A stretch of DNA of 64,000 nucleotides from Cryptomeria japonica. Lineage: Eukaryota; Streptophyta; Pinopsida; Cupressales; Cupressaceae. The stretch covers positions 371,385,667-371,449,666 of the forward strand of contig NC_081415.1 of the NCBI RefSeq assembly GCF_030272615.1. The letters are read 5' to 3'. The notes beneath the pieces are model-generated. The model worked only from the letters and a program-made list of their open reading frames with translations, did no database searches and had not been told where the DNA came from. The position numbers and the translations under genes are program-made. Shown here piece by piece: positions 35,072-49,200 of the stretch (position 1 is its first letter; every line of letters starts with the position of its first letter).

Positions 35072-37181
35072 AGTCCCTAAAATATTAGATGGAGTCAATG
35101 AGTCCATGAAAGAAAAATATAGCAAAGGGGCAAACATTGTGGAAAAAATGGGTTTTGTAGGTGGTGGTCTAGGTCCCAGAGGAGAAGGCATTTGGTATCC
35201 ACTTGAGGTACAACTTCCATCATATTCAAAATCAAAAGCTCCTGTTAAACCAATTATTGGACTTGATTCTTTAGATTCATCATGGAAAGGTACTACTCAT
35301 TACCCTCAAGGTCCACCTATATTTGTTTTAGGTTCAAATCCACAACCACCACCACATCATGGTATTCCCATTGGTGGTGAATCAAGTGCCACTGCCACTG
35401 GTGTTGAATCTGGGGATAGTAATCCTATTAGTGTTCAGTCAAGTTCCGTTGTGATTGGTGGGGTTGGCATGGGTACTACTACTAATACTAGTTGTCTTGG
35501 TGTTGGACAAGGGAACAACAAAATATCTCTCACAAGAGGCCACTAGTGGTAGATACTCATACTATTTAGAATCCTATATCAAGTGCCACTGACACTACAA
35601 ATCAATCATTTGCAGCTTCAGATCACACACCTCAAAAGATTATAAAAACTACACATGAAAGTGTCAGTGGGATAGGATCAAGAATGGTTGTTGGTAATCT
35701 TAGTACTGCATTAGTTAAAACCATAGGCATAAGTGGAAATGGAGCCTCTGCTAATCCTATGTCACCTTTCAAACATTCAATTGCTTCAGAAAACCCAGAT
35801 TTTCAATTTCATGATTATTATGAAAAATTTGAACACACAACAAATGCAAATAAAGAAAAAAAGAGAGCATTTCATAGGGTTGCCTTGATTGAAGTTTTAG
35901 ATGAACATATGACCCACACAAAGATATGATGGAGTTCATGGTTGTTATGCCCCCAACTAAAGATAAAAATCCACCACACAGTCAGATACATCTCTCTGAA
36001 TTTCAAGTTAGCACCCTCTAAATGGATTTTTCCAAAGTACATAATGTGGACAAAATTAGCATGTCAGAAAGGACTAACGAAGTGGTCGACACTTCATTGC
36101 TAAAGGTGGAGAGAGAAAAAAATAAACTGGAGAAACAAATAGAAAAGTTACAGGCAGACATGGCAAACAAAAAATCAAAAAGGAAAGCAACAGATAACAA
36201 GTGCAATGATTTACAAAAAAGGATAAAAAATTTGGGCTCTGCAGGAAAAGATGTATGCAGAATTGAAGGACATGAGAGAAAAACTGGCTAAAAGCAGTAA
36301 AAAAATTGATGAGGAAAGAGCCAGTTTTTAAAAATTATACAAAAGTTATGAGTCTGCTATTGTCAAAATAAGAAAAACACAGGACCTATTGGATCATGAT
36401 AAGGAAAAAGAAAAACATTTGGAAGAGGAAGTAGAGGAAGAAAGAAAAAAATGTGCACAAATGAAAGAATACTTGCACAATGCAAATGATAAAATTAAAA
36501 CTTTGGAGGATAGATTGAAAGATAATATGAAAAATACAACAAAGTATATACAAGAAAACATTTGGTGGCAAATAATGCAGAGTGATAAGTTGTGTGAATG
36601 GTTTGAATTGAATGAAAGTCTGAGATTAATTTATATGAAAATCAAAGGGCACTTTGAGAAGAGCATACATGTTTATTCAAAAGAGGATATGACAAAATAG
36701 ATTCTGCAAGTAGTCTACAGTATCAGTGATAGCTACTTGGCATCCAAGGAAATTAAGAGCCGCATTGATGCCACAGTTAAGACATCATCTATCCTCAAAT
36801 ATCAAAAGTTATGGATAAATGTGACAAAAATATATTGAAGCTGCAAGAAAAGAAAACTACTTTGATTAAACTTGGTTTGCCTAAGATTGTTGACCCATCA
36901 AATAAATTCATTGAAAAGAAGCTTACAAAAAAAACATGGAGATAAAAATGAAGTTTGATTTAGACTTGCTTACTAAGAACACAACTCCCCAAAGCTTTCT
37001 GGAACTCATCCAACCATTTACAACTCTGAATGTGGTATTCGGCGAAATAGTGATCTCAAGTCACTCTTCTAAATATGGATTGTTGATGAAGTTCCAGTTG
37101 ACTTTCCATAGTTTACAGAATATTGACCTTCCATCAGACGAAGAGTGGAGAACCCTACAAAAACTGGCACAAAAACCTTAA
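35072..37181 (+). pseudogene. G-patch / coiled-coil protein pseudogene
   Basis: The first open stretch (35106-35546) begins with a G-patch-like block, YSKGANIVEKMGFVGGGLGP, a motif common in RNA-processing proteins and some retroelement proteins. A Pro/Gly/Ser-rich region follows. After frameshifts, blocks at 35684-35929, 36022-36291 and 36389-36700 are Lys/Glu-rich with long heptad-like runs (LEKQIEKLQADMANKK, HLEEEVEEERKKC), so a coiled coil is likely. The last block is 36936-37181. At least five breaks. The start may have been lost at the junction with the copia tail. Family beyond G-patch unknown. Confidence 0.65.
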
Positions 37182-38036
37182 GAATCATAGTATGTATTGC
37201 ACAGTTTTCTTCTTGTACTCTTAATTTCAAGGTTTAATGTTTTTTCTGTTTGGAATTTGGCATTGCTTGAAATAACTTTGTTTTATGAATAGGAAAAAAC
37301 CAACACTCACTATTGCTAAATTGCTAATCCAGCCTATGAATCTATGATGCATAGTGCAAAACTTCAGCTTGTAATTTGTATTCTCAAATTCTCCCAAGCT
37401 TTAACATTTCTACATTTCTCTATTTCTGATTACTAGGTTTTGGGCATTGCTATTATCTATATTTAATTTGTCATGGCTTGAATTAATATTTAATTTTGAA
37501 CTATGTTTTATGAACAGGAGACATCAAACATGTAGCAGTTGTTAAATTGCTAATCCGACCTGTGATGGCCATGTAAATCTATGTTGAGTTTGTGATTTTG
37601 ATGTTGAGTCTTCACATGTTGCAATTCAACCTGAAGCTGTTGTTGCTCCCTTGTTTCTATAAAAGGGAATTCAAGATCATTTGCAAAGGGTTCTGAAACT
37701 TTGTATTGACTTTTGCATGGATAATCACATAGATTGGTGTATTACTATTGAATGAATTGTATCATATGTCTATATTTTGAAAGAAATAATGAAAATATAA
37801 GTTCTCAAACATGTTTTAATAAACATCTTTGTATCAATAAACACATTATGGTCTTTTATTATGCTAATTTAAATCCGGAAATAGAAAGTTGAAAAATACA
37901 ATTACAAATCAATATTAAATTCTAATTGTAAAAAGTTAACAAACTAATAAAATATCATCAAGTTATCAACCATAATAATATGCTTTTGTAATATGAATGA
38001 TGAGATACAATAATAAGATTAATAAATACCAATCTC
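37182..38036. other. Non-coding spacer
   Basis: AT-rich, no coding signal. TTGTTAAATTGCTAATCC-type text near 37310-37335 recurs near 37540-37560, so a weak internal duplication is present. Confidence 0.4.
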
Positions 38037-41007
38037 TTACAATTGCCATTCATCCTCATCAAATTCAGAGCTTTCTTGATTCTTGTCTATGGGTTCTTCA
38101 CTCTGAGTCTGCATACCTTCATTGAACTGCATCTCAATGCTACCAGTAGGTCCAGTACATGAGTCAATAATCCCACTGGCACTTTGGTTTGAAGTGTTTC
38201 CCAAACCTCTTCTTTCACATTTGGACCTCTAGATTTGCAGTGCCCTATTGTAAGGAAAAGTGTGGACATCATACCTAGATGTATAGAGCCTCAAGCAATT
38301 TTCTAATTTTTTGTCCAGTTTTTTTCTTAGCCTTGATTTTAGGAACCCCAAAGCACTAAAAATTCTCTCATCTTCCACCGAACCCAATATCATGGTAAGA
38401 CATAAATCAACAAGCTTCAAATATTCTGGCATTGAATCACGCAATGTTGCATTCTCATCTATATATTTCCAAAGCCTTGTTATTGATCCCTCTTCACGAG
38501 GGTTCTCCATTATGCCATATTGTTCTCTCATAGTGTATGCAAAATAAGATGATTTCTCTCAAAGATGAGTTTCGTATAGTATTCCATTTATAGTTACTCC
38601 ATTCAATTCTCTGGATATGAAAAATTGTTTTATCAAAGTCAGTAGCTTACTTCAAAAATTAGCTGTACTGTTGAGGCTCCAATATTGACGAAACACAATA
38701 GACATGGCTTCGAGTAGATTGTCAGGAGGGAATCTGCTTCTTATTTGTGAGGAAAGCTCATAGGCAATTTTCTTCGCAGAAGTAGTTACAGTCTCAACAA
38801 TCTTGTCAAAATCTTCCCTTGTAACTCTTGCTAGTTGCTTCCTAGGGCGCTTTCTTAGTTCCTCGGGGTCGACCATGGCATAGAAGTGCATTGGTATCTC
38901 AACTCCCCATACATTAGTACATACCTCCCCGTTTGCACCGATTTGTAAAAAGTTGTCAAGATTGTTCAAATCTATGAGTGTCTGCCACTTAACAAATTTT
39001 TCATTAGATAGTGTTGGTTGATTTCGATAGAGATTGTTGAGGTTCATGCTTACGCAGTGTAGCATATTCTGCAATATACAAAGCTCTTTTTTTAGCAGCC
39101 TTCATAATATTCCTTATTTCCTCTAGCATAGGCATAAGAGCTACTAAAGTTAAGAGTGTCTCTAGATTAATTAACCTCCGAAGAAGGTTAGGAAATTTTG
39201 GTTGCTCTGATTTGTCGCGATTTGTATGAAATGGTCCAATCAAGGATGGATATTCTGAAAAAACTTGATGCGTTGGACCATCCAAAGAGATCCATCTAGT
39301 ATCATTATCCTTGAGAAGCTTGTTCCCATTAGTTATTCCATCAGCAAAGTGTTGAAATTCCATAAATTGCTTGGGACTTCGACAAAAGTGTGAGTAGAGC
39401 TCTCTAGTTAAAATTTCAATTTTTTTTACCGAAGCATACTTGCTCACAATTCCAAAAGCTAGATTCATTATGTGAGCCATGCAGTGAATTGCAGTAATGT
39501 ATGGTACAAAGGAAGTTTCAATCTTTGTACAAAGACCATTCATGTGACCTTGCATTACTGAAGCTCCATCTACTCCAACACACACCAATTTTTTGGCAAC
39601 CATCATGTCATCCATACCTCCATATTCAATTAAACTTCTCTTTACTAGTTGAAATAGAGTTTTCGCTGTCGCACTCTCCTTCATTTTAGCAAGAGATAGT
39701 AGATGAGGTTGGCGGGCATGATTCTGTATAGTATAAACGTGCATGCATACCCATGAAGTATTGTCTAATGTCGTAACTTCGTCTAAAGAAAATGCAATAA
39801 AGTTTGACTCTCTTATTTTTTCCTTTACATCTTCTTTTTCAACCTCAACAAGACAACTTGCCCATTACCGCCCACTGTTTACTGACCAGTGTCTATTAGG
39901 ATAGTTAGGAACTTTCAAAAAGTGTAATAAACCACTAATTGATGGGAAATCTATCATAGCACACCCTCTGCTCAAAATATAAAAAACAACGCTTAACTGA
40001 ACAACTTTTCCCTGTTGTTCTATTTGCATTGCTTTTCCAAAACTAGCTTCAATAGAACCTTTAACTTCAGCAAGCTTCGTCTGTATTTTCTCATGAAAAT
40101 AATAATCTTCGACATTCCTCACATGCTTACATTCCTCCTTTGTTTTCCATCTTCTCATTGATTTTTCAACTCCGTCTATCATTTGTTTTTCATAAACTTT
40201 ACCCATATGCTTTTCTATGGTGTCAAATTTTAGCTGCAATCTAATTTCCTTGTTATGTTTCCAAGTGCAAATCTTACACCTGCATTCTATTGGAGGCTTG
40301 CCTTCAATTGGATTCTCCACTGGTTCAATGAATGGATACTTTGATGCCCAATTAATTTGAAAATTCCTCACTGACATATCCCACTCCCGATCCTTTTTTG
40401 ATTGTGGTTCATTCTTTTTTGATCTGGCTTTTCTTTTCCCCTTTAGTGCATTATCATCAATGGCATTATCACCCAAGTCAATTATATCATTTGGGCTAAC
40501 TTGGGAATCTACCAGATAATCTTCTTCAAGAACATCCTAATCTGAGATATCAGGTTCACCGTCATCTTCAACATATGGTGTAGGTTGCGAATTTTATACT
40601 TGTACTTGTGATGATGTACCTTCCTGATTTTCATCACAATCTTTTCCAAAGCCAAAGTACAAAGACAACGTTCTGCTTTTTGTTGGCCTCTCATGGCTTT
40701 CCCCACATTTAGGTTTCCTACCCTTATTCATGTTCAACATCTCCAATGAAATAAAGGCTTCCAAAAAAATATCAATTTGTTGAAGAAGCAATAATAGACT
40801 ATAAAGTATAATATATGTTTCATTGGCCCTACGACCTACAATCTAAATTTCTGAGGTCTGAATGTCCTTACTGACCACTTGGCACTGACAGGTCACCACT
40901 AAACAAAAATGAACTCAACAATGCAAACAAATATAGATAAATTTAGAATAAAATTATAACACTTCAAAAATATGATCGCTCACCTTTAGGTCACTAGCAG
41001 TCGCCAT
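38037..41007 (-). pseudogene. hAT-family transposase (BED finger, ZNF862-like), decayed
   Basis: Minus strand. A short first exon is likely at 41007-40984 (MATASDLK, then a GTGAGC donor). After an intron come basic and acidic segments (40791-40509). A BED-like zinc finger is at ~40375-40260 (WASKYPFIEPVENP, CRCKICTWKH). The catalytic region spans 39865-39004: FIAFSLDEVTTLDNTSW, KKLVCVGVDGASVMQG, AIHCMAHIMNLAFG, KLLKDNDTRWISL. The C-terminal dimerisation domain is at 38531-38229 (LTMILGSVEDERIFSALGFL). With one in-frame TAG the frame then reaches a stop at 38037. Frameshifts near 39870, 39010 and 38650 inactivate it. TIRs and the 8-bp duplication were not found. Confidence 0.88.
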
Positions 41008-41119
41008 TGCAGTCAACAACAATGATTTTCCTTGGTCTGAAACTTTGCTATTGATCAAAATTCAAAGCCTAGAACCCACCAAATTGTGTTGACATAGATC
41101 TGATCTTTGCATGTATTTA

Positions 41120-41600
41120 TACCAATCCTTATATGGCAAATTCCGTGGGAATTTTATATGGTATACAAATATTTGGCGAATCCCGCATAACTATACCACG
41201 ACTAATGTACTTTTTGAGGCAATTATGGGTCGTCCAAATAATTGGCAAAAGTTGGGGTGAATGGAGACACGCATCTACAAAATGTCGGGCGAATTGGGTC
41301 CTCCTGGCTAACAAATCTTCACATGCCTATAGGCGAATTATGGCCATCTATTAAGGCAACCTCGAATAGTGTAGGCGAAAAAAATAAATTTACCGTGTGT
41401 CCACCGTATATTGTATTGGTGAAATCCTCGCATAGAAACATTTAATTACATAAAACATATGGCGATCGGGCTATGAATTTGACAGAAATTGATAATGTTC
41501 TGGAGACATGGCCACCCCCAATCGGTACAAAATAGTCGCCATTTCCCAAGTCGCCGATGTGAAAAATTTTCCATTGGCAAATATCCGCCACTAAAGTAAT
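41120..41600. repeat. GGCGAA-motif block beside the hAT gene
   Basis: Words such as ATATGGCAAATTCC, TTTGGCGAATCCC, GTCGGGCGAATTGG, ATAGGCGAATTATGG and GTAGGCGAAAA recur about every 40-60 bases upstream of the transposase start. Position and spacing suggest subterminal repeats of the hAT element; the block resembles 6487-6870. Confidence 0.55.
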
Positions 41601-41606
41601 CTTGAT

Positions 41607-42345
41607 GTAAACCTAACGTAGACTGTTAGCTCAACCTTTCAAACTCCTATAAACTTGATTCTAAGAAAAATATAGAGATACTCTTAGAGATAAAGGATTA
41701 TAAGTGAGTGCAAGGCATAGTTTACAGTCTTGATGTTTCTTGTTTCAACAAATGAAAATGGTTTCTACATTGCTGAAATGGGTTTCTAAGTGGTGCAACA
41801 CATTTCCAAACATTGTTGAATATGGAGATCAATGTTTTATTTCTATTTTTGGTGTGCTTTGGGTTTTCATTAGTTTCATTCATCGACTAGGCTCAAACGA
41901 ATGAAAAAATGCAATAGTTGAAGGTCTTACAAAAGTATCAGTTTGTCCTTACAATGGATTCACATATGACCACATCCTTGGCACCACAATTATTTTGAAC
42001 ATCTAGTGGATCTCCAGAGGTGAGTGCAAGAAATAAGTACCATTGAGAAGGTCATAATGTCCCATACTATGAAAAATTCATTTTCCCCAATGGAAACCTG
42101 GCATAGACTATTAGCTCAACCTTTCAAACTCCTATAAACTTGATTCTAAGAAAAACAGAAAGATAATATTAGAGATAAAGGATTATAAGTGATTGCAAGG
42201 CAAAGTTTAAAGCTCTGTTATGAAAAATATGACAACACCTTGTTGTTTCTTGTTTCAACAAACAAAAATGGTTTCTACGTTACCGAAATGGATTTCTAAG
42301 TGGTGCAATACATTTACAAACATTGTTGAATATGACAATCATTGC
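41607..42345 (+). repeat. Direct duplication (two ~230-250-bp copies)
   Basis: 41607-41832 and about 42093-42345 are close direct copies (AGACT.TTAGCTCAACCTTTC to ATTGTTGAATATG). The second copy has ~25 extra bases. The dispersed repeat 41841-42045 lies between them. Confidence 0.88.
41841..42045 (+). repeat. Dispersed repeat, copy 2
   Basis: Matches 6281-6486; lies between the two copies of the local duplication. Confidence 0.8.
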
Positions 42346-44805
42346 ATGGATTGGAAGTTTGATTTTTTTAACTTTTTTCTAAATATTGAAAGGTCTTGGG
42401 AGTTCCATTTTTTAAATTTTCAAAATATTACCGAGAGTTGGAGTTTGAATTTTTACTTTCTTTATCTAAAAATTAAAACTATTTTTTTTTTAATTGAAAA
42501 GTTATCCATTAGCTTTTGGCGGAAGTGTTCTTGATTAAAAAAGCAGTGAAAACCAAGGCACTGACCCTTTACATAGCAAAACTTTTAAAATATTTATCAC
42601 ACATACTTTTAAAATATTGAAATATGTTTCTAAAATTAGTATCCATTTTTAATATTATTTAATGATTGAATTATTTTTTACATACGTTATATTTTTATAA
42701 ATAGTTTTGATTTCATTTAATTATATTTAAATAAAAAATAACATATTATTAAATAATTAATTATTTAAATTATTCTATAAAGAAAAATATTTTTAAATAA
42801 TTAAATTTTATATCTTAGCAAAATGATTAGAGCAATTATATTTTTAGAAACCTAACTTGATAGCTAGCCATTCTAAATTTCTACAAGCAGCCATGGTCTA
42901 TAATTACTCGTTTGTCATCTAATATTGGTAAATTTTAGATTGCCTTTTGAATTGATAGAAGCCACAATTTCAGCATTTAACTATTGTTGAGCTTTGGGGA
43001 TGAACGAATGCTAGTAATGTGATAATATGTTGAGGTATCAGGGTATATTATGATTCCTAAAATGGGTGATCACACCTTTAATAAAACAATAAAATTTATG
43101 ATTACTTAGTTTTTTTTACTGTAGAAGATTTGAACTCAACACCATCTTAGTTGAGATTGGTTAATCATTGGAATGTTTTGATAGTAGATAGTTAGTGCAC
43201 AAAAGTAGGTACATGAATCATGTAATGTCTGCCAAGAATACCCTGGAGAAACTAACCATTTAGCTAGAACTTAGAGATTTTTTTTTTTAAAGATTACAAC
43301 GACACATAAAGCTTAAATTAAACAAATACATTAACTAAGTATGATAACATAAACTTAAATGTGCAAGTGAAATTAACTTATATCGACCTATATCATTTAA
43401 ATTTCATTCCCTAGGGTAACTAAATGTCACTATACTTAGATACAACAATAGTAAAGATATGTATAACATTAATTATCATTGATGCATATTATTTCCCTAC
43501 TTAAACAAATGTCCATTCCATTTTACATAACATAGGAAAGTAATCATTTCAAGCCATAGGACGTTAACATGATTTATGATATATTTAACACTTCTAACAC
43601 AATAAGTCTATTTTAATATCTAAATACTAAATGTTCTTAAGTGAATAATCATAACACATAAGATATCCATACAACCCTAAAATATAGCCGATACCATTTC
43701 TATATAAAGAAATCACATAAATCACCTTTACATTTCAAGAGCATCCCATACAAAGTTCACACTAAAAATATACATTAACCACTACAACTAGAATGCCATG
43801 ATACACTGATTACCTCAATAATATCCAAATCATATATTACAAATATATCTCATGAACATAAAGAATAGATCACATTTTCTCCAAAAATCCATAGCACGAG
43901 ATCTGAGAAGAGGAAGAAGCATCTTTCACGCACACAAACAACCAATGCAGAATCCCAATAGAAGAAGGCATCAAATCACTTGACCATGTGGAACCAAAAA
44001 GGTCCACCCCCGGTGCTCCAGAGAATGACATAAGGCCCCACACATACTCTAGATCTAGGCTGACACCTACACAACAATGGGAACAAAAAAAATGCAAATA
44101 CAACAACACACTAAGAATTGAACAACATAAAACATAGGTTTAACCACAAGTCATGAACATATCAAAGGCTTCACACAACAACAAGATTAAGGTCATAGGA
44201 CACACATAGGGGAAAGTGTCATCACATACCATCATCAAGGTTTCCTTGGTAGTCTCTCTTTAGACCCCATGCCTAACTGACACCCATGCAGTATCGAATC
44301 AACCTTTCGTGAAGACAAGGAAGAACAGTCATCCAATCAGGCCTTCCCATACTCATCTTGAGTCTGAACTAGAACTCTAGACCATGAGTGGGGCACAAAC
44401 TTATCTTATTAATGTGAAAAATATCCAACCCCTAAATTCATTAAGTAATATTATCACTGATTAAGAAAAGTTCCAATGAGATTCCTTGACAGCCACTTAG
44501 GGCCTCGACACCCACTTGGAAGCCACTCCCCCTAACATGATCCCAAATCCTAGGGATTGAACGTAACAATAAGGAATATGACATATCCACATAAAGCTTA
44601 ATCACTTTGGTTTTAAATAGAATTTGAACCACATCATTAAATCCTTAATGCATTAATCCACTCAAAAAGGTATCTTGCAATATCAAGAGTGCAAGACCAA
44701 CAATTCAATATACATACATACACAAAATATAATTTAACATATAAAATTTACCCAAAATAAATAAACTAACCTATGGAAAAGCTATCACAGATAACATAGA
44801 CCATA
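42346..44805. other. Non-coding AT-rich DNA left of copia-3
   Basis: No domain or gene recognised on either strand. Composition suggests old repeat or LTR sequence, but no ends were identified. Confidence 0.5.
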
Positions 44806-44810
44806 AAACC

Positions 44811-45872
44811 TATTAGGTCCTGGAGACAACTGAGAGAGGGGGGTGAATTAGTTGTCAACTAATTTCAAACCAAAAACAACTTAACCAACTTAATGCTTAA
44901 TACCGGTAAACCAGTTAAGTATGCCGATAGACAATATTAACAGTTAATTGCTATACTGGTAAAGATTAATGCATGAAACATAAACACAAAGTCATCCACA
45001 ACACATGACACCAATATTTGTACGTGGAAACCCTGTAAGGGGAAAAGCCACAGTGGGAAACCTTACCCACAATCAGATGATACTACTACAAATAGTAATT
45101 GTACATAAATGGGGTCTGCACATGCAGAAAGGCCAACAGCTTAGAGCTCATTGCTCAATCACAAAATGGGAGTCACACTGACTACAGTTGGATGGTTAAA
45201 TCCAAATAAGAATGTACTGCACAAAATAGCATCTTCATATGCTGGATTCAGTACCGGTGTAATGCTGATATGCTTTCACAAAAACCTAGCTTCACCTTCA
45301 AATGATGTCTTCATGTATAGCTCTGCTTAATCTCGCATACACCTTCACACAATTCTTTTTCGCATTCCACATTTGATCTTACAAATAAGATCTTACATTT
45401 ATACCATAACCTAAGACCAATTTTAGTAGGTCGGCTCTACAAGATATTACAATAAAAACATTTTACAAATAATATAATATCTGATGCAATAACTGATTGA
45501 ACTTGTCATCTTAATGCATTTACAACAATAATTAATCATTTTCTTAGCATGCCATGTTGATCTAGAAAAGATAAACCTGCCGGTGTAACCCTAGGTAACC
45601 CTGGACCTATTTGTCGGTAAAAGCAAATATGCAAATATGAATCTACCAATGATCAAAACTCCAGGACAAGATGTCCAAACGATGTCTTCGACATCACCAA
45701 GTGTCTTCCACATCATTCCGAGTGTCAGTGATCAGTAAATCTTGCCGGTGAACTATATACCAGTAACTGTGCAGTAGTTACTTGCTTGCCGGTGAATGTT
45801 TCTGGATCTCCAAAGTGCTAGTGTTTTAGTAGGTGTTGACATCAATGACAAAACCATACCAAAATACCAACA
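44811..45872 (-). repeat. 3' LTR of copia-3
   Basis: A 1,062-bp copy; the plus-strand left end is TATTAGGTCC (decayed from TGTTAGG) and the inner end is ATACCAACA. Confidence 0.93.
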
Positions 45873-45889
45873 ATCTCCTCCTTTGGCAT
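45873..45889 (-). other. Polypurine tract of copia-3
   Basis: The minus strand has TGCCAAAGGAGGAGAT next to the LTR start. Confidence 0.85.
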
Positions 45890-46261
45890 TGATGGCAACA
45901 CAGGATGGAAAAACCATCAAAGTGCCAAAATAGAAATACCAAAAACCAACAATCTCTTAAAAGATCATAACCAGAATACAGAGAGTAATAGTCTCTCCCA
46001 AACAACAATCTCTCCCCCTGGGAGCAACATGTGTTTTTCAAAGTTTCCATACCAATCTCTCCAAAAGATAATGTGTTTTTCCATAGATATCTCTCCCCCT
46101 TTGACATCAAATGCCAAAGTTATAATAAAACCAAGTTCATATACAAAATACCAATCAATTCAATATACCAACTACTCCCCCTGAGAAGTAGCTTCCTCAT
46201 CAAAGACCAGAGTAAAAGATTTGTCTGTTAATTCTGTCGGTTGATGACAATCATCAACTAT

Positions 46262-49200
46262 CTAAGTCTCTACCGGTGGTGGTATGACTCCAAGCTGATC
46301 TCTGAGATATTCAAAAGTCTCCTTAGGCAAAGGTTTTGTGAAAATATCTACAAGTTGTTTTTTAGTGTTCACATAAACCATTTTTATCTCCTTTTCTTCA
46401 ACTTTTTCCCTTAGAAAATTCAGTTTGATAGAAACATGTTTTGTTTTAGAATGTAGTACTAGATTCTTAGATATATCAATTGTTGCAGTGTTATCACAAT
46501 ATATGGTAATAGGTTCCTTGCATTTTACCTTTATGTCTTTCAACATTTGCTTAAGCCATAGTACATGTGTACAGTTGGTTGCTGCTGCAACATATTCTGA
46601 TTCTGCTGTTGATAAAGATGTACAACTATGTTTCTTACTCAACCAAGAAACTAGTTTGTTTCCAAGAAAGAATGCTCCGCCGGTGGTGCTTTTTCTATCA
46701 TCCGCATCTCCTGCCCAATTTGCATCTATGTATGCATATAGATCAAAATTTTCATCTCTAGGATACCATAATCCAAGATTTATAGTGCCTTGTAAGTACC
46801 GAAAAATCCTTTTTACTGCTGATTCATGATTTTCTCTAGGATTACTTTGAAATCTAGAAACAATACATACCACGTTCATAATATCAGGTCTGGTTTGTGT
46901 TAAATACAATAAACCTCCTATCATAGATTTATATCTAGTTGGATTAACAGGTGTAGATTCTTCCCTTTGAGATAATTTGTCATTTTTAGTCATAGGTGTG
47001 CTTACCGGTTTAGAGTTCTCCATCCCAAATTTCTTTAGTAACTCTTTCAAGTATTTAGATTGACTCAAGAATATACCTTTATCAGTCTGTGAAATTTGTA
47101 ATCCTAAAAAGAATTTTATTTCTCCAATCATAGACATTTCAAATTCTTGTTGCATTTTAGTAGAAAATTCCTTACATAAACCATCTTCTCCTCCAAAGAT
47201 TATATCATCAACAAATACTTCTATAATCAAGATGTCATCATTAGTTATTTTGTAATATAAATTGTTGTCTGCATTTCCTTTAGCAAAACCAATCTTTAAA
47301 AGATACTTATCCAATCTTGCATACCAAGCTCTTGGAGCTTGTTTTAATCCATAGAGAGCTTTCCTTAACCTACAAACCATATCATTGTCATCTGTCAAAG
47401 AAAATCCATCAGGTTGTTCAATATAGACTTCCTCTTCAAGATCTTCATTCAAAAATGCACATTTAATATCCATTTGATAAACTTTGTAGTTCTTGTGAGC
47501 TGCAAAAGCCAAGAATAATTTGATTGCCTCAATTCTAGCTACCGGTGCAAAGGTTTCATTGTAATCAACTCCTTCTTTCTGAGAATATCCCTTACACACT
47601 AATCTTGCTTTATTTCTGACAACCTTACCATCTTCATTAAGTTTGTTTCTAAATACCCATTTGGTTCCAATTACATTTTTATCTTTAGGCCGGGGAATTA
47701 ATGTTCAAGTGTTATTTTTCTCAATTTGTTCTAATTCTTCTTCCATAGCTTTAATCCAAAATTTATCTTCACGTGCCTCATTAACAGATGATGGTTCTAT
47801 TTGAGAAATAAGACATACCTCTTCATTTGCCAATCTTCCTCTTATCATAACTCCTTTAAATTTATTTCCAATTATCTGATCTTCTGAATGATTCAATCTT
47901 ACATACCGGGGTGTCTTAGTTTGTTGTTGTTCTTTAATTACCATGGAATCCTCAGATGGTACCAAGGTAACTGGATCTTCATTTTGTACTGGTGGATTTG
48001 GTGTAGGTCCATTTGTCACAATTTTTGTTGCTAGTTTAGAGTCTATATACCTTGAAGTTCCTCTAAATTGTTCATCAATCTTTACATTTGTACTCTCAAC
48101 AATTTTCCACAATCTCTTGTTAAAACATCTATATGCCTTGCTCTTAGATGAATAACCGAGAAATATTCCTTCATCACTTCTAGGATCAAATTTGCCAATA
48201 TACTCATCTCTTCTAATATAACATTTACTTCCAAAAATTCTGAAATATTTGAGAGTAGGAGTATTACCAAACCATAGTTCATGAGGGGTCTTACCAGTTT
48301 CACCTTTGATGTGAACTTTGTTGAATGTATAGACCATTGTGCTGACTGCTTCTCTCCAATACACATGTGGTAAATTTGCTTCTGATAACATACTTCTTGT
48401 TGCATCCAAGATAGTTCTATTTTTCCTTTCGACAACTCGATTCTGCTATGGTGTCCAAGGTGCTGATAGCTATCTTCTGATTCCATTCACTTCACTAAAT
48501 GTATTAAAGTCCTTAGATGTGAATTGTCCTCCTTGATCTGATCTTAAGCATTTGATTTTCTTACCGGTTTCATTTTCAACCATTGCTTTGAACAGTTTAA
48601 ACTTTCCAAGAGCTTCTGATTTTTCTCTGAGAAAGGTAACCCAACACATTCAAGAATAGTCATCAATGATTAGCATGAAATACCTATCACCTTGTAAGAT
48701 TTTAATTCTAGCTAGACCACATAAATCAGTGTGAATCAAATCAAGAGAATTATTGGATTTTTCTAGAATACATTTGAAATGAGCTCTAACTTGTTTTCCA
48801 AATTGACATTCCTTACATATTGTATTCTGAGGTTTGATAATTTTAGGTAGATCTCTAACTACCTTAGTAGTACTGATCTTTACCATACAATCAAAGTTTA
48901 CATGATAGAGTCTCTTATGCCATAACCAACTTTCATCTATATGTGTAATCGAGCATGTCTTTTCACTGTTATTCAAATGAAAGATATTACCTCTAGTCTG
49001 ATTACCGGTTGCAATTTCCAAACCAGTTCTATTCATGATTTTGCATTTTCCATTTTTAAATTGTAACTGAAATCCTTTCTCAACTAATTGACCAACACTT
49101 AAAATATTATGCTTTAATCCTTCAACATAGTAAACATTGTCAGTATTATGCTTACCATCAAGAGATATTGCACCCTTACCTTTGACTGAATAGGTTTTGT

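Noticed and set aside
43870-44109. 79-codon antisense open frame
   Set aside because: Isolated, no domain and no neighbouring coding signal.
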